A stretch of 64,000 nucleotides of DNA. It comes from Devosia submarina. GTDB taxonomy: Bacteria; Pseudomonadota; Alphaproteobacteria; Rhizobiales; Devosiaceae. The stretch is from assembly GCF_003056345.1 (NCBI RefSeq), contig NZ_PYWB01000009.1:186001-250000 (forward strand). Direction: 5' to 3'. Under the pieces are notes generated by a model. The model was not told the DNA's origin, made no database searches, and was given only the letters and a program-made list of their open reading frames with translations. The first letter of the stretch is position 1, and every line of letters starts with the position of its first letter. Shown here piece by piece: positions 42,901 through 52,152 of this stretch. Made by a program: the position numbers and the translations under genes.

Positions 42901-43116
42901 ATGGTTGAGAAGCGCACGATGACGCTGAACTTGAGTACGCAGGAGATGGATTTAGTCGATCGTCTTGCGGACGAGAAAGGCTTGTCCAAGACGGCATTGG
43001 TCCGGCAGGCACTCAGGCTCTATCAGTCGATCACTGACAGAATAGACAGAGGCGAGAAGGTGTTCTTCGAACACCCAGCAACCAAGGAAAAAGCTGAGCT
43101 AATGGTGCTGAGCTAA
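42901..43116 (+). CDS. Ribbon-helix-helix (CopG/Arc-type) regulator
   Basis: 71 aa; GGAGG precedes the ATG. KRTMTLNLSTQEMDLVDRLA followed by KGLSKTALVRQALRLY is the classic strand-helix-helix pattern. It would bind as a dimer, probably to the divergent promoter region directly upstream, setting expression of its own operon and of the Ubl operon. Confidence 0.7.
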   Translation: MVEKRTMTLNLSTQEMDLVDRLADEKGLSKTALVRQALRLYQSITDRIDRGEKVFFEHPATKEKAELMVLS

Positions 43117-43119
43117 GCC

Positions 43120-43752
43120 ATGTCGGGATCGTTGATCGGCACGTTCGACCTGTTGGACCGCAGAACCGGCAAGTTCGTCGAGGCTCAACTGGTGAGCCCT
43201 GCCGGATCGAGCAACGTAGCCGACATAGACGGATCCTGGCGCCCACTCATGCAGGCCAGGATCGAGCAATTGCGGTCCGAAGACCGACTGACTATCGGAG
43301 CGCTTGGCGAAAGCGAACTTCAGGACGCTCATTGGCGATGGTCCGAGAAGATCGAGATGTCGTCGAACCGCCTTGACCGACAATCATTCGCGATCGTTAC
43401 CGAAGGCGCCACCCAGGGCCTCATGCTCGTCACGACCGCAGGGTTCGCCAAGGAATCCTCCCAGCACGGCAAACCACTCGTCATGATCGACCTCCTGGCT
43501 ACCGCGCCATGGAACAGAAGGGGCTTCGACGCCGCTCCTCGCTTCAAGGGCGTAGGACGGATCATGATGGCCGCCGCCATAAGCCTAAGCGTCCAAGAGG
43601 AATTCCGGGGAAGGGTTGGGCTGCATGCCTTGCCACAAGCCGAAGCTTGGTATCGTGATAGGGTTGGAATGGCCGACCTGGGAATTGATGACACACGCAT
43701 GCGCTATTTCGAACTGACCGAAGACCAAGCGCGCGCGTTCCTCGCACAATAA
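43120..43752 (+). CDS. GNAT-like acetyltransferase-fold protein
   Basis: 210 aa, starting three bases after the RHH stop. The second half reads LLATAPWNRRG, FKGVGRIMMAAAISLSVQ, then VGLHALPQAEAWYRDRVGM, matching the strand-loop-helix and the late strand of a GNAT fold; the acetyl-CoA loop is G-V-G-R. Its target is unknown. Being inside the control operon, it could modify the XRE protein, the Ubl protein or a toxic product, but this is inference. Confidence 0.6.
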   Translation: MSGSLIGTFDLLDRRTGKFVEAQLVSPAGSSNVADIDGSWRPLMQARIEQLRSEDRLTIGALGESELQDAHWRWSEKIEMSSNRLDRQSFAIVTEGATQGLMLVTTAGFAKESSQHGKPLVMIDLLATAPWNRRGFDAAPRFKGVGRIMMAAAISLSVQEEFRGRVGLHALPQAEAWYRDRVGMADLGIDDTRMRYFELTEDQARAFLAQ

Positions 43753-43760
43753 AGGAGCAG

Positions 43761-44264
43761 ATGATGGAGATGCTTGTCTCACGCGACTGGCTCCGGCGAA
43801 AGATCGAGTCCGATCCGGATACGGACAATGACGCGGGATGGCCGATCGAGGCCATCGAAAACATAGGAATGTTCCTGCCGTCCGAACTGGTGTCGGACGC
43901 CGGAAACGTGGTCGAACTCAAGCACGCCTTCGGGGTGTTCATTCGCCAGTTGCGCCGACGCGACCAATTGTCGGTCGAAGCACTGGCTGAAAAGGCGCGT
44001 GTCGAAGCGCGCGAGATCAGGTTGATCGAGCTCGACCCCAACTACAAGCCGAGACCACGGACGGTTCACCAACTGGCCGAGCACTTCGCCATGCCGCCGC
44101 AGGCATTGATGAAGCTGTCGGGAGCGACCGTGACTCGGGACGAGGCCTTGCAGGAAGAGGCTCAGAAGTTCGCTGCGAAGTCGGACGACCTTTCCAAGCT
44201 TTCAAGGCAGGAGCGACAGGACTTGGAGGGCTTCGTCAAGTTCTTGGTAAAGAGCCAGAAGTGA
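43761..44264 (+). CDS. XRE-family regulator paired with ImmA/IrrE peptidase
   Basis: 167 aa. The HTH domain lies at about 55-110 (RRRDQLSVEALAEKARVEAR, then LAEHFAMPPQALM) with a helical C-terminal tail. GGAG precedes the ATG pair. In phage-type pairs of this kind the XRE protein represses the region and is cut by the peptidase encoded next. It is thus a candidate repressor of the ubiquitin-like island. Confidence 0.8.
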   Translation: MMEMLVSRDWLRRKIESDPDTDNDAGWPIEAIENIGMFLPSELVSDAGNVVELKHAFGVFIRQLRRRDQLSVEALAEKARVEAREIRLIELDPNYKPRPRTVHQLAEHFAMPPQALMKLSGATVTRDEALQEEAQKFAAKSDDLSKLSRQERQDLEGFVKFLVKSQK

Positions 44265-44268
44265 CGTG

Positions 44269-45195
44269 ATGAACGGAGGGACGGTCGGAGCTTACGAAGC
44301 AGAAGATATCCGTCGGCTTGTCGATCGGATTCTTCTCGATTTGGGAAATCCCGAGCCGCCCCTCCGTCTCAGCGACGTTCGCTTGCTGCTTGAACTCGAC
44401 CTCAAGTTCTACAGCCTGACTAACCCTTCGCTGCTCCAGGAAATTGCCCACAGAATGAAAGTGGCCGGCAAGCAGGTGATTGCGCGTCCCACTCTATTGG
44501 TGGATGTGGTTAAGAAGGCCAAATTATCAGCCCTGTGGGTGCCGGACGGAAATCGCATCCTGATCGACGAAGGAGTGCCCGACCCCAAGAAGCGTTGGAT
44601 CGAAGCCCACGAAGTCGGCCATAGCTTCATTCCTTGGCACAAGAACTTTCTCTTCGGCGACGATCAGTACACTTTGGATCCCGATTGCCACGCCGATGTC
44701 GAGGCCGAAGCGAACTTCGCCGCTGCGCGGTTGCTGTTCCTACAGGACCGCTTCGCGACCGAGGCGAGAGATCTCGCCACAAGCTTCAAGACCATCCAGA
44801 AGATGGCCAAGCGGTATGGCAACACCATCACCACGACGCTTTGGCGCGTGGTGGAAGAACGCGACAGGCAGCAGCCAGCCTTCGGCATGGTCAGTGCCCA
44901 TCCATTTCACTCCGACATCGGACGCGACCCGGACGGCAAGGACGTACGATATTTCATCCGATCTGAAGCTTTCCGAAACCGGTTCCCCGGCATCACACCA
45001 GAGTTCTCATGGAATCTCCTGCGCGCCAACTGCGGGGGCTCAAGAAAAGGGCCCATTTTCGAGGGAAATATCGTGCTGACCGATGTGAACGGCAGTCGCC
45101 ACGAATTCGCGATGGAGAGCTTCTGCAACCAGCATGCGGTGCTGACTTACGCTGTGTACGTGCGCCCCGCGCCGATCTTGATCGGTGTAAGATGA
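44269..45195 (+). CDS. ImmA/IrrE-family metallopeptidase
   Basis: 308 aa from ATG 44269 (GTG 44266 possible). The zinc motif is EAHEVGHSF (His114, Glu115, His118), with the downstream Glu in DVEAEANFAAARLLF, exactly the COG2856 arrangement. Members cleave repressors on DNA damage or phage signals. It follows the XRE gene after four bases and may release expression of the divergent Ubl operon. The C-terminal 120 residues form a second domain with cysteines I do not recognise. Confidence 0.87.
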   Translation: MNGGTVGAYEAEDIRRLVDRILLDLGNPEPPLRLSDVRLLLELDLKFYSLTNPSLLQEIAHRMKVAGKQVIARPTLLVDVVKKAKLSALWVPDGNRILIDEGVPDPKKRWIEAHEVGHSFIPWHKNFLFGDDQYTLDPDCHADVEAEANFAAARLLFLQDRFATEARDLATSFKTIQKMAKRYGNTITTTLWRVVEERDRQQPAFGMVSAHPFHSDIGRDPDGKDVRYFIRSEAFRNRFPGITPEFSWNLLRANCGGSRKGPIFEGNIVLTDVNGSRHEFAMESFCNQHAVLTYAVYVRPAPILIGVR

Positions 45196-45577
45196 GGCTG
45201 CAGTTCGGACTCCATTGGCTAAGGCGTTGGGACCACCAATCCAGCGCCCCAGGTGTCGATTTCGTCGATCACCACAAACGCATGGGACCGCCAGTCACCG
45301 ACCGCTCGGTGGCAACAGCAAAAGGATCCGAAGTGGTCATCTAGAGCGCTGACGGGGAGTCGCCGGGTGATTGGGTGGCCCATTGCACTTGCCATCCTTA
45401 CTCGCGCCCTGCGGTACCCTGCTTTTCAGGATCATCGGCTAGCTTCAACTGTCCCACTACCGCTTGCAGAGCGCTGCGCGTCAGATAAGAGCAGTCCGAC
45501 TCCGAACTAATCGTGAAAATGACGGGCAAAGATCCTGCTAGTCCGGGCGAACACAGGTTCGATGCCCGCAAGGGCGC
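45196..45577. other. Intergenic region after the ImmA gene
   Basis: No convincing gene. A hairpin CGGGCGAAC...GTTCGATGCCCG at 45544-45568 is present just before the next gene; it resembles a tRNA T-arm superficially but no tRNA can be folded around it. Confidence 0.3.
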
Positions 45578-46099
45578 TTGGAAAAGGACGAATGGTGTGC
45601 AGATTGTTCGGCATGGAGCCGAATGTATCACACGATAAGGGGGGATGGCAGCTATTGGGAGTGGGCGATCCAACCGGCAAGGACCGAATTGGGGCGCCGA
45701 GAAGACGATCGTGCGCTAAAAGCTGACCTGGTCGCCCTTTTGCGCCAACTGTCGGTGAGTAAGGTAGGGAACTGCAGAACTCAGGGCGGGTTGATCTGCG
45801 TTATGCAGCGTGCACAGTCCGTTGAGACGACCAAAATGACCTCCGATTATCTACTCGGCATCTTCCACTGGCGAGATTACGCCGGAGACTTGGATGGCCC
45901 ACAATCCCGCGCAAGCCTCAAGATGCTATTGTGGGGCTGCGAACGGTGGCTGGAGCTCAATCCAACTGCCACCGACACTAATGAGGGTCGTCGGCTCTCT
46001 ATGATCAAGCGGGAGGTAGAAGATTGGCTTGAGCGGAACGGGAGGTCGCAGCCTTACGAAGTGGCTCAGGCTTTGGAGATCCTTCGTCTAGAACAATGA
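45578..46099 (+). CDS. Hypothetical protein, up to 173 aa
   Basis: The frame starts with a TTG and has an ATG at 45623 as a more likely start. The product is Trp-rich with two cysteine pairs (WCADC and GNC) and a helical C-terminal half. No family recognised. It lies at the right edge of the Ubl island, so it may belong to it. Confidence 0.45.
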   Translation: MEKDEWCADCSAWSRMYHTIRGDGSYWEWAIQPARTELGRREDDRALKADLVALLRQLSVSKVGNCRTQGGLICVMQRAQSVETTKMTSDYLLGIFHWRDYAGDLDGPQSRASLKMLLWGCERWLELNPTATDTNEGRRLSMIKREVEDWLERNGRSQPYEVAQALEILRLEQ

Positions 46100-46621
46100 T
46101 AGCTTTACTGGAGTTTGCCTACCCTGCATCGTGAGCCGGCCTCAGACACAGTTTCATAAGGGTGCACTGCAGAACACCTTTGCGCGCGCCGCGACGGTGG
46201 CAAAGATGTTGCCCAGAACGTCGTGGCCGCTTCTTGGCACTGTAACAGCCTGCGGCACCGTCGAAAAGCGCTGCGGCCAACTAGAGACTATCGGGAGTTC
46301 GTTCGTAACCGACTTGCGTAGGGGCGATGGATCGATGGCGGCGTTGGACCGACGCGCTGGCGTCCAAGATCTGTTGCCTGCTTTAGGGTGCCGGCCAAAG
46401 TTGCATCGATGACGTGAAATGAGGCGTTTAGGGGAAACCTTATCCAGCTCGCGGCTAAACTTGTCCGTTCTGCTCTCCGTATCTCTGTTGTGCTGGCGCG
46501 GAAGTCGATCGGCGGCTAGCTCTATATGGAGCTCATCAATGTATAGCCGAGCGACATGACGTAGAGTGACGAAAGAAGCAGAGCGCGATTTATGATTGAG
46601 CCTCGTTCCGGAGCAGAGCCG
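46100..46621. other. Gene-poor region at the edge of the island
   Basis: An open frame at 46131-46412 has poor coding quality and no ribosome binding site, and was not accepted. Nothing else was recognised in these 520 bases. Confidence 0.3.
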
Positions 46622-46960
46622 CTATCGGTCCTGGTTGGTCGTTATAGACCAGTAGCTTGAGTGCACCCACTCGCGGGTATTGTGCGCATCCACAAGGCAC
46701 CAGTCCGCTCCGGTCTCAGCTGCCACGCAGCGTTCCACCAAAACGTTCTCGCCAACCCTGAATGCGCTGGTTTTTTGCGACTGTGGTTCGGGCCACTTGC
46801 GTACATTGAGAACGTCCCACTGGAGGACACCCGTGGCCTCCGCTACCTTGTCCACCTGGTACCCAGCGGCCATCGCTGGCTGCACAGCCAACGCGCCGGC
46901 TGCCGTGATAACGATCCCGCACAAGGCGGCAACCAAAACATTTTCCTGGTTTTTGCTCAT
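46622..46960 (-). CDS. Secreted SH3-like domain protein
   Basis: ATG 46960 (GGGAG upstream) begins a signal peptide ending AMA; the mature 80 residues contain LNVRKWPEPQSQKTSAFRVG and a tryptophan-bearing end (REWVHSSYW), the pattern of bacterial SH3 domains. It has one cysteine pair that could form a disulfide. Such proteins often bind cell-wall peptides. Transcribed alone, without a near neighbour. Confidence 0.65.
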   Translation of the reverse strand: MSKNQENVLVAALCGIVITAAGALAVQPAMAAGYQVDKVAEATGVLQWDVLNVRKWPEPQSQKTSAFRVGENVLVERCVAAETGADWCLVDAHNTREWVHSSYWSITTNQDR

Positions 46961-47515
46961 TCGATTTCTCCCGGCCAATATGCCATATTCATCATGCGTG
47001 GCTGTTTGCCCGCGGCGCTTTGAATTGGCTCCGAGAAGAATTTTCAGAACCTGTTCATCGCCGCGGCAGACCTTAGCTGTTGTTGCGATGAGAGCCGTGT
47101 AGAACCAGATGCTTTGCCTCGCCCCACCTTTATGAGGGGCATGAAACTTCTTTGTCCTACATCTGCGAGGGAGGGCTAGTGCTTGCTAGACAGGGGCAAA
47201 CATAGCCAGAGCCTGACCAGCACAGAGCTTACCCGTGCTACAAGACGATCTCATCTCCATCTCCACAGCATGCTCGCTTTGCCCAAGGCGCACTTTCGCC
47301 TTCTGGATCACCGCGGCAAGCGCGAGATGGCCGAAGAGAGGCGCAAAGCTGCGACTCGGCAGTGGCAGGTTTGTGCGCTTCGGGACATTGGCAAGTCGCT
47401 TCTCGCTGTCGCGGAGCGCCAGCAGTGCCCGCTCGTGACCGCACTCGGCATCTCAGGCCTCGGTCAGCGTGCGAGGACAGGAGATGTCCTCGGTAGCTGA
47501 CCTGACGCCGGAAAC
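46961..47515. other. Intergenic region without recognised features
   Basis: Open frames here (for example 47183-47500) lack ribosome binding sites and plausible composition. No repeat or RNA was seen. Confidence 0.3.
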
Positions 47516-47857
47516 CTACTCAGTAAGGCTTGCGGTGGAGCTGTTAAATTCGGCAGCGGACCAACCTGAGCCGGTGTTATCGAGATCAACCCGCGTCCCC
47601 ACAGCTGTCGCGGCATTCAGATGCTGAAGCGTGTCTTTATCTACGAAAATGAAGCCGGCTGATCCGTCCTCGTTGCGGATGTCGACGCGGATTGCGTTGC
47701 CCCACTCCTCAACACGCTCTGCTGCGATACCCTTTTCTGCGAGGCTCGCGGTCAGGCTGAACTCCGAGCGGCCGTGGATCTCGTGATCATCCATGGCGAA
47801 AGAGGAAACCGGAGCGAAGGCAACGGCAGCGGCGACGACTGCAAGTTTGATACTCAT
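47516..47857 (-). CDS. Small periplasmic protein next to a two-component system
   Basis: ATG 47857 is preceded by AAAGGAAC. The 113-aa product has a signal peptide ending SSFA, then a small domain with GRSEFSLTASLAEKGIAAER and ALTERNATING strands resembling PepSY-like sensors. It lies downstream of the histidine kinase on the same strand with a 200-base gap. It could be regulated by that system; no direct evidence. Confidence 0.55.
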   Translation of the reverse strand: MSIKLAVVAAAVAFAPVSSFAMDDHEIHGRSEFSLTASLAEKGIAAERVEEWGNAIRVDIRNEDGSAGFIFVDKDTLQHLNAATAVGTRVDLDNTGSGWSAAEFNSSTASLTE

Positions 47858-48065
47858 TGGATGTTCCTTTCTTTTGAACATCCTCACTCTCGCCCTGACG
47901 GATTGCGTGAACATTGCGCTTGCGGAGATAGTGTATTTTTTTGCCGCGGCACAACCGCTGCCGTGTGATGTGAGATTCACGGCGTCAAGCTGCGGCTAAT
48001 CCTATTCCGGTGACAGCATGAGCCGTCACTCGCCGTGAAGTACTCTGCTGTGCCTGCAAAAGAGG

Positions 48066-49421
48066 TCAGTTATCTGCACGTGCCAAGGGCAAGAGTATCT
48101 CGAAGAGCGCTCCTCCGCCCTCGTTCTGCCGAGCGACCACACGACCGTTGTGGCGCTGCACAATGTCGCGGACCAGGCTTAAACCCAGGCCGGCCCCATG
48201 CTGCAGAGGGGCAACTCGATGGAATGGCTCAAAAATGTCTTCGCGGTGAGCGGGATCGATACCCGGTCCTGTGTCTCCGACCTCGACTCGGCCGTCGCTG
48301 CAAACTCTGATGGTGATCTCGGTATTCTTGCCACCGTGTGCGATGGCGTTCTGAATCAGATTGGCAAGAGCCCGCGACAGCGCCATTTGATCCCCTAAGA
48401 TTTCGATCTTGTCACCTTCCGCCTCGAAGATAATTTCATCTCCAGCCGCGATTGCCAGTGGAGCCAAGTCGGCGGTGACGTTGGACGCGAGTTCGACCAG
48501 ATTCACCGTTTGGAAGCTTACAAGCGACAGATCCATTCGCTGCAGATCGAGCAATTGATCAGCCATGCTGCTCAATCGCGCGACATCAAGGAGCAACCGC
48601 CTGCTCTCGTCAGTGTCTGCTAGGAGTTCCAGTCTCGTCTGCAATATGGCGATAGGTGTGCGAAGCTCATGAGCTGCGTCCGCCATGAAGCGTTGCTGTT
48701 GTGCCATCCCGCTGTCGAGCCTTTGCAGCGCCTCATTTACTGCCCGCACCATCGGGTGCAGTTCGGTGGGCACACGGTCCATGGAGAGGCGAACGCCCCG
48801 TTGGTCAACCCCTACTGTGTTCGCCTCGGCTGCGAGTTCATCAACTCCACGCAACTGGCGGCCCACGAAAAGCGGTATCGCGAGGAACGTCGCTGCAGTC
48901 AGAAGGATGATAAAGATTAGGAATGGGGGCCTAGACAATGCGAACAGCACAGTGCCCAGCCCAATCGTTGGCCCGCCCGCTGTGATGATCCAAAGTCGTC
49001 CCACTGCACTATCGTGCTGCCGGATAATCGCCATAGGCGTCTCAGGAGAACCAATATCCGAGATGTTTGCCACAGTGACACGGGTGAGATTCTCGGCCAT
49101 CAGATCCACGTGCTCGGGCACGCTTCCGAAGCGAACCGACTGACCCTCTGAATCTGCAGCATAGAACCAAAAGTTTGGATATTGATCCACGATCCTGCCA
49201 AGCTCGGGAGTGATTTGCACCATCAGCTCTCCTTCTGTGGCGGGTTCAACCGCCGCAGCGATTTCACGGATGACACCGGCATCAAGACCCTGCCCTTCCG
49301 AAACCAGGTTGATGATTGGAACAGCAGCGGCTGCAGTGAAGGCCAGCACCACCAAGACTTGCATAATGATCATGTCGCGAGTCAGTGCGCTTCTCAGCGA
49401 ACGGGGCCGATGTCTCTTCAT
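48066..49421 (-). CDS. Sensor histidine kinase (HisKA/HATPase, OmpR partner)
   Basis: 451 aa with a first transmembrane helix at about 20-40, a periplasmic loop, a second helix at about 160-182, a HAMP-like linker, and the dimerisation block FMADAAHELRTPIAIL with phosphoacceptor His251. The ATP-binding part has N, G1 (VEVGDTGPGI) and G2 (GAGLGLSLV) boxes. It overlaps the regulator gene by ATGA. Signal unknown. Confidence 0.92.
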   Translation of the reverse strand: MKRHRPRSLRSALTRDMIIMQVLVVLAFTAAAAVPIINLVSEGQGLDAGVIREIAAAVEPATEGELMVQITPELGRIVDQYPNFWFYAADSEGQSVRFGSVPEHVDLMAENLTRVTVANISDIGSPETPMAIIRQHDSAVGRLWIITAGGPTIGLGTVLFALSRPPFLIFIILLTAATFLAIPLFVGRQLRGVDELAAEANTVGVDQRGVRLSMDRVPTELHPMVRAVNEALQRLDSGMAQQQRFMADAAHELRTPIAILQTRLELLADTDESRRLLLDVARLSSMADQLLDLQRMDLSLVSFQTVNLVELASNVTADLAPLAIAAGDEIIFEAEGDKIEILGDQMALSRALANLIQNAIAHGGKNTEITIRVCSDGRVEVGDTGPGIDPAHREDIFEPFHRVAPLQHGAGLGLSLVRDIVQRHNGRVVARQNEGGGALFEILLPLARADN

Positions 49422-50086
49422 TTGGCTGCCTTCAATAAATAGCCCAGGCCACGGATTGCGTGTATCTCAACTGCGGCTCCGGCCAGCTTGCGTCTAAGTC
49501 GCGAAATGTGGGCGTCCAGAGTGTTGGAAGCGATCTCGTCATCGTAACCGTAGACCGCCTCTTCCACAGAGGCGCGGGGAACCGTCCGCCCGTTGCGTCG
49601 AACGAGAACCTCAAGTGTCAGCAGTTCTCTCCGGGTTAAGTCCAGCGGAACTCCATCCACCGAAGCTACTCGCTCTGTCAGATTGAACTTGAGGTTCCCA
49701 ACGCTCACGAGGGATGCACCCATCTGCGCTGGCCGCCGAAGTACCGCCCGTAACCGGGCTAACAGCTCGTCGATTGAGAACGGTTTTGGTAGGTAATCGT
49801 CGGCCCCACTGTCGAGCCCCGCGATGCGCTGATCGGAAGATCCAAGAGCCGAAAGCACTATGATGGGTAGTCCAGGATGGCTGCTTCGGATCTTTGGGAT
49901 AAGGGATAAACCATCTCCGTCTGGGAGTTTGCGATCGAGCAGGACGGCATCGTGAACGCCGCTCCTGACTGCTTCCTCGGCGATCTCGAGTGTTGGCGCG
50001 TGGTCGACAACAACATCTTGGCGGCTCAAACCAGCGGTGAGTGCCCGGGCCATGTCCATCTCATCTTCAACAAGCAATATGCGCAT
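49418..50086 (-). CDS. OmpR/PhoB-family response regulator
   Basis: ATG 50086 has AAAGGGAAG upstream; the longer frame is not coding. The receiver domain has ED acidic pocket residues, phosphoacceptor Asp51 (VLLDRKLPDGDG) and Lys in YLPKPF; the C-terminal winged helix ends SRLRRKLAGAAVEIHAIRG. It acts with the downstream kinase. Confidence 0.92.
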   Translation of the reverse strand: MRILLVEDEMDMARALTAGLSRQDVVVDHAPTLEIAEEAVRSGVHDAVLLDRKLPDGDGLSLIPKIRSSHPGLPIIVLSALGSSDQRIAGLDSGADDYLPKPFSIDELLARLRAVLRRPAQMGASLVSVGNLKFNLTERVASVDGVPLDLTRRELLTLEVLVRRNGRTVPRASVEEAVYGYDDEIASNTLDAHISRLRRKLAGAAVEIHAIRGLGYLLKAAK

Positions 50087-50387
50087 CGTGCTTCCCTTTT
50101 GATGCGCCAAGAATAGCACTGGACATTGCCGCTGCATTGCGGCGGTCCGCGATGTTGGCAATGCCATAATGGCGAGGCACCCAATAAACCAAGACGAGCT
50201 CCAGAACGGAGAGGTCAAGTCATGATCGACAATGTTGCAGGTGAGCATGGAGCGGTGGAACGGGGCAGGGCCGTATTTGGATAGTTGTCGGCGATTTCAT
50301 CTCTGGTCCTTATTAAACAGAGCCTACTTCAAACTGGATTAGGCGCAGTGGGCAACGTCAGGGCGGATGCCTGTGGTCGGCCCTGGC

Positions 50388-51203
50388 GGGTATCCGCACA
50401 TGACGGTCTATGACAATGTCGGCTTCGGGCTGAAACTGGCCAAAACGCCCAAGGATGTTCGGACAAAAGATCTGGGACGCGGCACGCATCCTGCAGATGG
50501 AGCATCTGCTGGATCGCAAACCCGGCCAGCTCTCAGGCGGCCAACGGCAGCGTCTTGCCATCGGTCGGGCGATCGTAAGGCAGCCCGAAGTGTTCCTGTT
50601 CGACGAACCGCTCAGCAATCTCGATGCAGCATTGCGGGTCGACATGCGCATGGAATTGGCGCGGCTGCACCAGGACCTCGGCTCGACCATGATCTACGTT
50701 ACCCACGATCAGGTCGAAGCCATGACCCTGGCCGACAAGATTGTGGTGCTCGACGCCGGGGTGGTGCAACAAGTCGGCTCACCCATCGAACTCTACCAGC
50801 GCCCCGCCAATCTTTTTGTTGCCGGGTTCATCGGCTCGCCCAAGATGAACCTGCTGCCCGTGACCGTAGATGCCGTGGAGGCCGATATCGTGCGTGTATC
50901 CAGCAGGACCTCGCCGCAACCGCCATCAAGACGCGCAACGATGGGCTCAAGCCCGGCGACAGCGTCACGCTGGGCGTGCGCCCCCATGCGCTCGTGCCCA
51001 ACGCCAATGGCAGTATTGTGGGTCAGGTGGCGCTGGTGGAGCGGCTCGGCAACGAAACAAATGTCAGCGTAAACCCGCCGGGCGGCATGCCTTTGATGGC
51101 CGTTCTCGACGGCGATCGGGCTCTGCGGCTAGGGGAGAATATAGTACTGGGCTTCGATCCGGACCATGCCCTGCTGTTCGATCGGGCGGGAGTGGCACGC
51201 TAG
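50388..51203 (+). pseudogene. Sugar ABC transporter ATPase (UgpC/MalK type), truncated and frameshifted
   Basis: Starting inside [18 protein letters not shown], the N-terminal third with the Walker A loop is missing. The signature [16 protein letters not shown] and Walker [13 protein letters not shown] lie in a second frame (about 50460-50900), and the C-terminal TOBE part ([17 protein letters not shown]) returns to the first frame. So two frameshifts and a 5' deletion inactivate it. It was probably the ATPase of the polyol/sugar locus that follows. Confidence 0.75.
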
Positions 51204-51246
51204 GCTACGGACGGGACGCCAGCGCATACTGGCGTCCTCTCAATGT

Positions 51247-52152
51247 TCAGCCGAAATTAGCCAATTCCTGCACGCCGCGATGGAAGCGGGCGAGCTTGGC
51301 GTAGAAATCCTCAAGGATATAGCGCACGTCGATGGTGTCGTAGACCTTGATCGGGCGGTTCTGGCCATTGTGGATGTAGTGCATCTGGGGCGAGAACTCA
51401 GGCGCGGGGCGCCATTCGGATACGCCTCCCATCGGATTGAGAATGACAGAAAGAGCAGGCGTATCGCCAAGCGAGCGGTGCTCGATAGGGCCTTGGTGGA
51501 CGCGCAGATTCCAGTCGATCAATTGGTCCACGAGGTATTTGCCGATGGGCCCATTGCCCTCGCAGCGCTCCTGCAACTCGGCATAGCTGACCGCCATCAT
51601 GCGATAAACGGTGGAGGGGATCTGCCAGACCTGGATCTTCGAGCGCATGACGACGTTGGCCGCAGCGATGTCGTTCATGAGGTTGAACTCGCGGCCCCCT
51701 GTAGGCCAGACGCCGCCACCAATCCAGACGCAGATAATTTTGCGTTCATTGAGGCGCGGCTCTATGAGCAGGGCCGAAGCCATGTCGGTCAGCGGCCCAA
51801 GGAAGGCAACATAGAGCGGGCGGTCGTCATCGCGCATGGCTTGATCGATAATGAGCTGGGCGCCGGGGGAGGGCACCGGCGTGTTCTCGTCGGGCAGTGC
51901 GCCGGTGGCGCCATTGGCGACCACGATGCGGCCCGAAAGGTCCATGAGCTCGAGGATATGATCGATCTCGACGCGGCTGTCCTGCATCGATGTCTTTGAG
52001 CGATGATCGCCAAAATGCGCCGCGATGAGGCCATGGAAATCAAAAGTGGGGGTCAATAGGGCATGAACGATGGTGAACTGGTCGTCTGCCTCGTTCTTAG
52101 CGTCGGTGTTGAGAATAAGACGCGCGCGCTTGTTGAGGGGAAGACTGCTCAC
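51247..52152 (-). CDS. Nucleoside hydrolase-like protein
   Basis: 301 aa. LILNTDAKNEADDQF is a variant of the Asp cluster that binds calcium in inosine-uridine nucleoside hydrolases, and EFNLMNDIAAANVVM resembles the second substrate block. The fold should cleave N-ribosyl bonds in the cytoplasm. The GTG start overlaps the stop of the TIM-barrel gene (TAGTG). Operon context suggests a ribose-containing compound. Confidence 0.8.
   Translation of the reverse strand: MSSLPLNKRARLILNTDAKNEADDQFTIVHALLTPTFDFHGLIAAHFGDHRSKTSMQDSRVEIDHILELMDLSGRIVVANGATGALPDENTPVPSPGAQLIIDQAMRDDDRPLYVAFLGPLTDMASALLIEPRLNERKIICVWIGGGVWPTGGREFNLMNDIAAANVVMRSKIQVWQIPSTVYRMMAVSYAELQERCEGNGPIGKYLVDQLIDWNLRVHQGPIEHRSLGDTPALSVILNPMGGVSEWRPAPEFSPQMHYIHNGQNRPIKVYDTIDVRYILEDFYAKLARFHRGVQELANFG

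Noticed and set aside
45544..45568. Possible tRNA T-arm in CGGGCGAAC...GTTCGATGCCCG
   Set aside because: No anticodon, D or acceptor arms can be drawn around it.
46131..46412. Plus-strand open frame of 93 aa
   Set aside because: No ribosome binding site, odd composition, no neighbour coupling.
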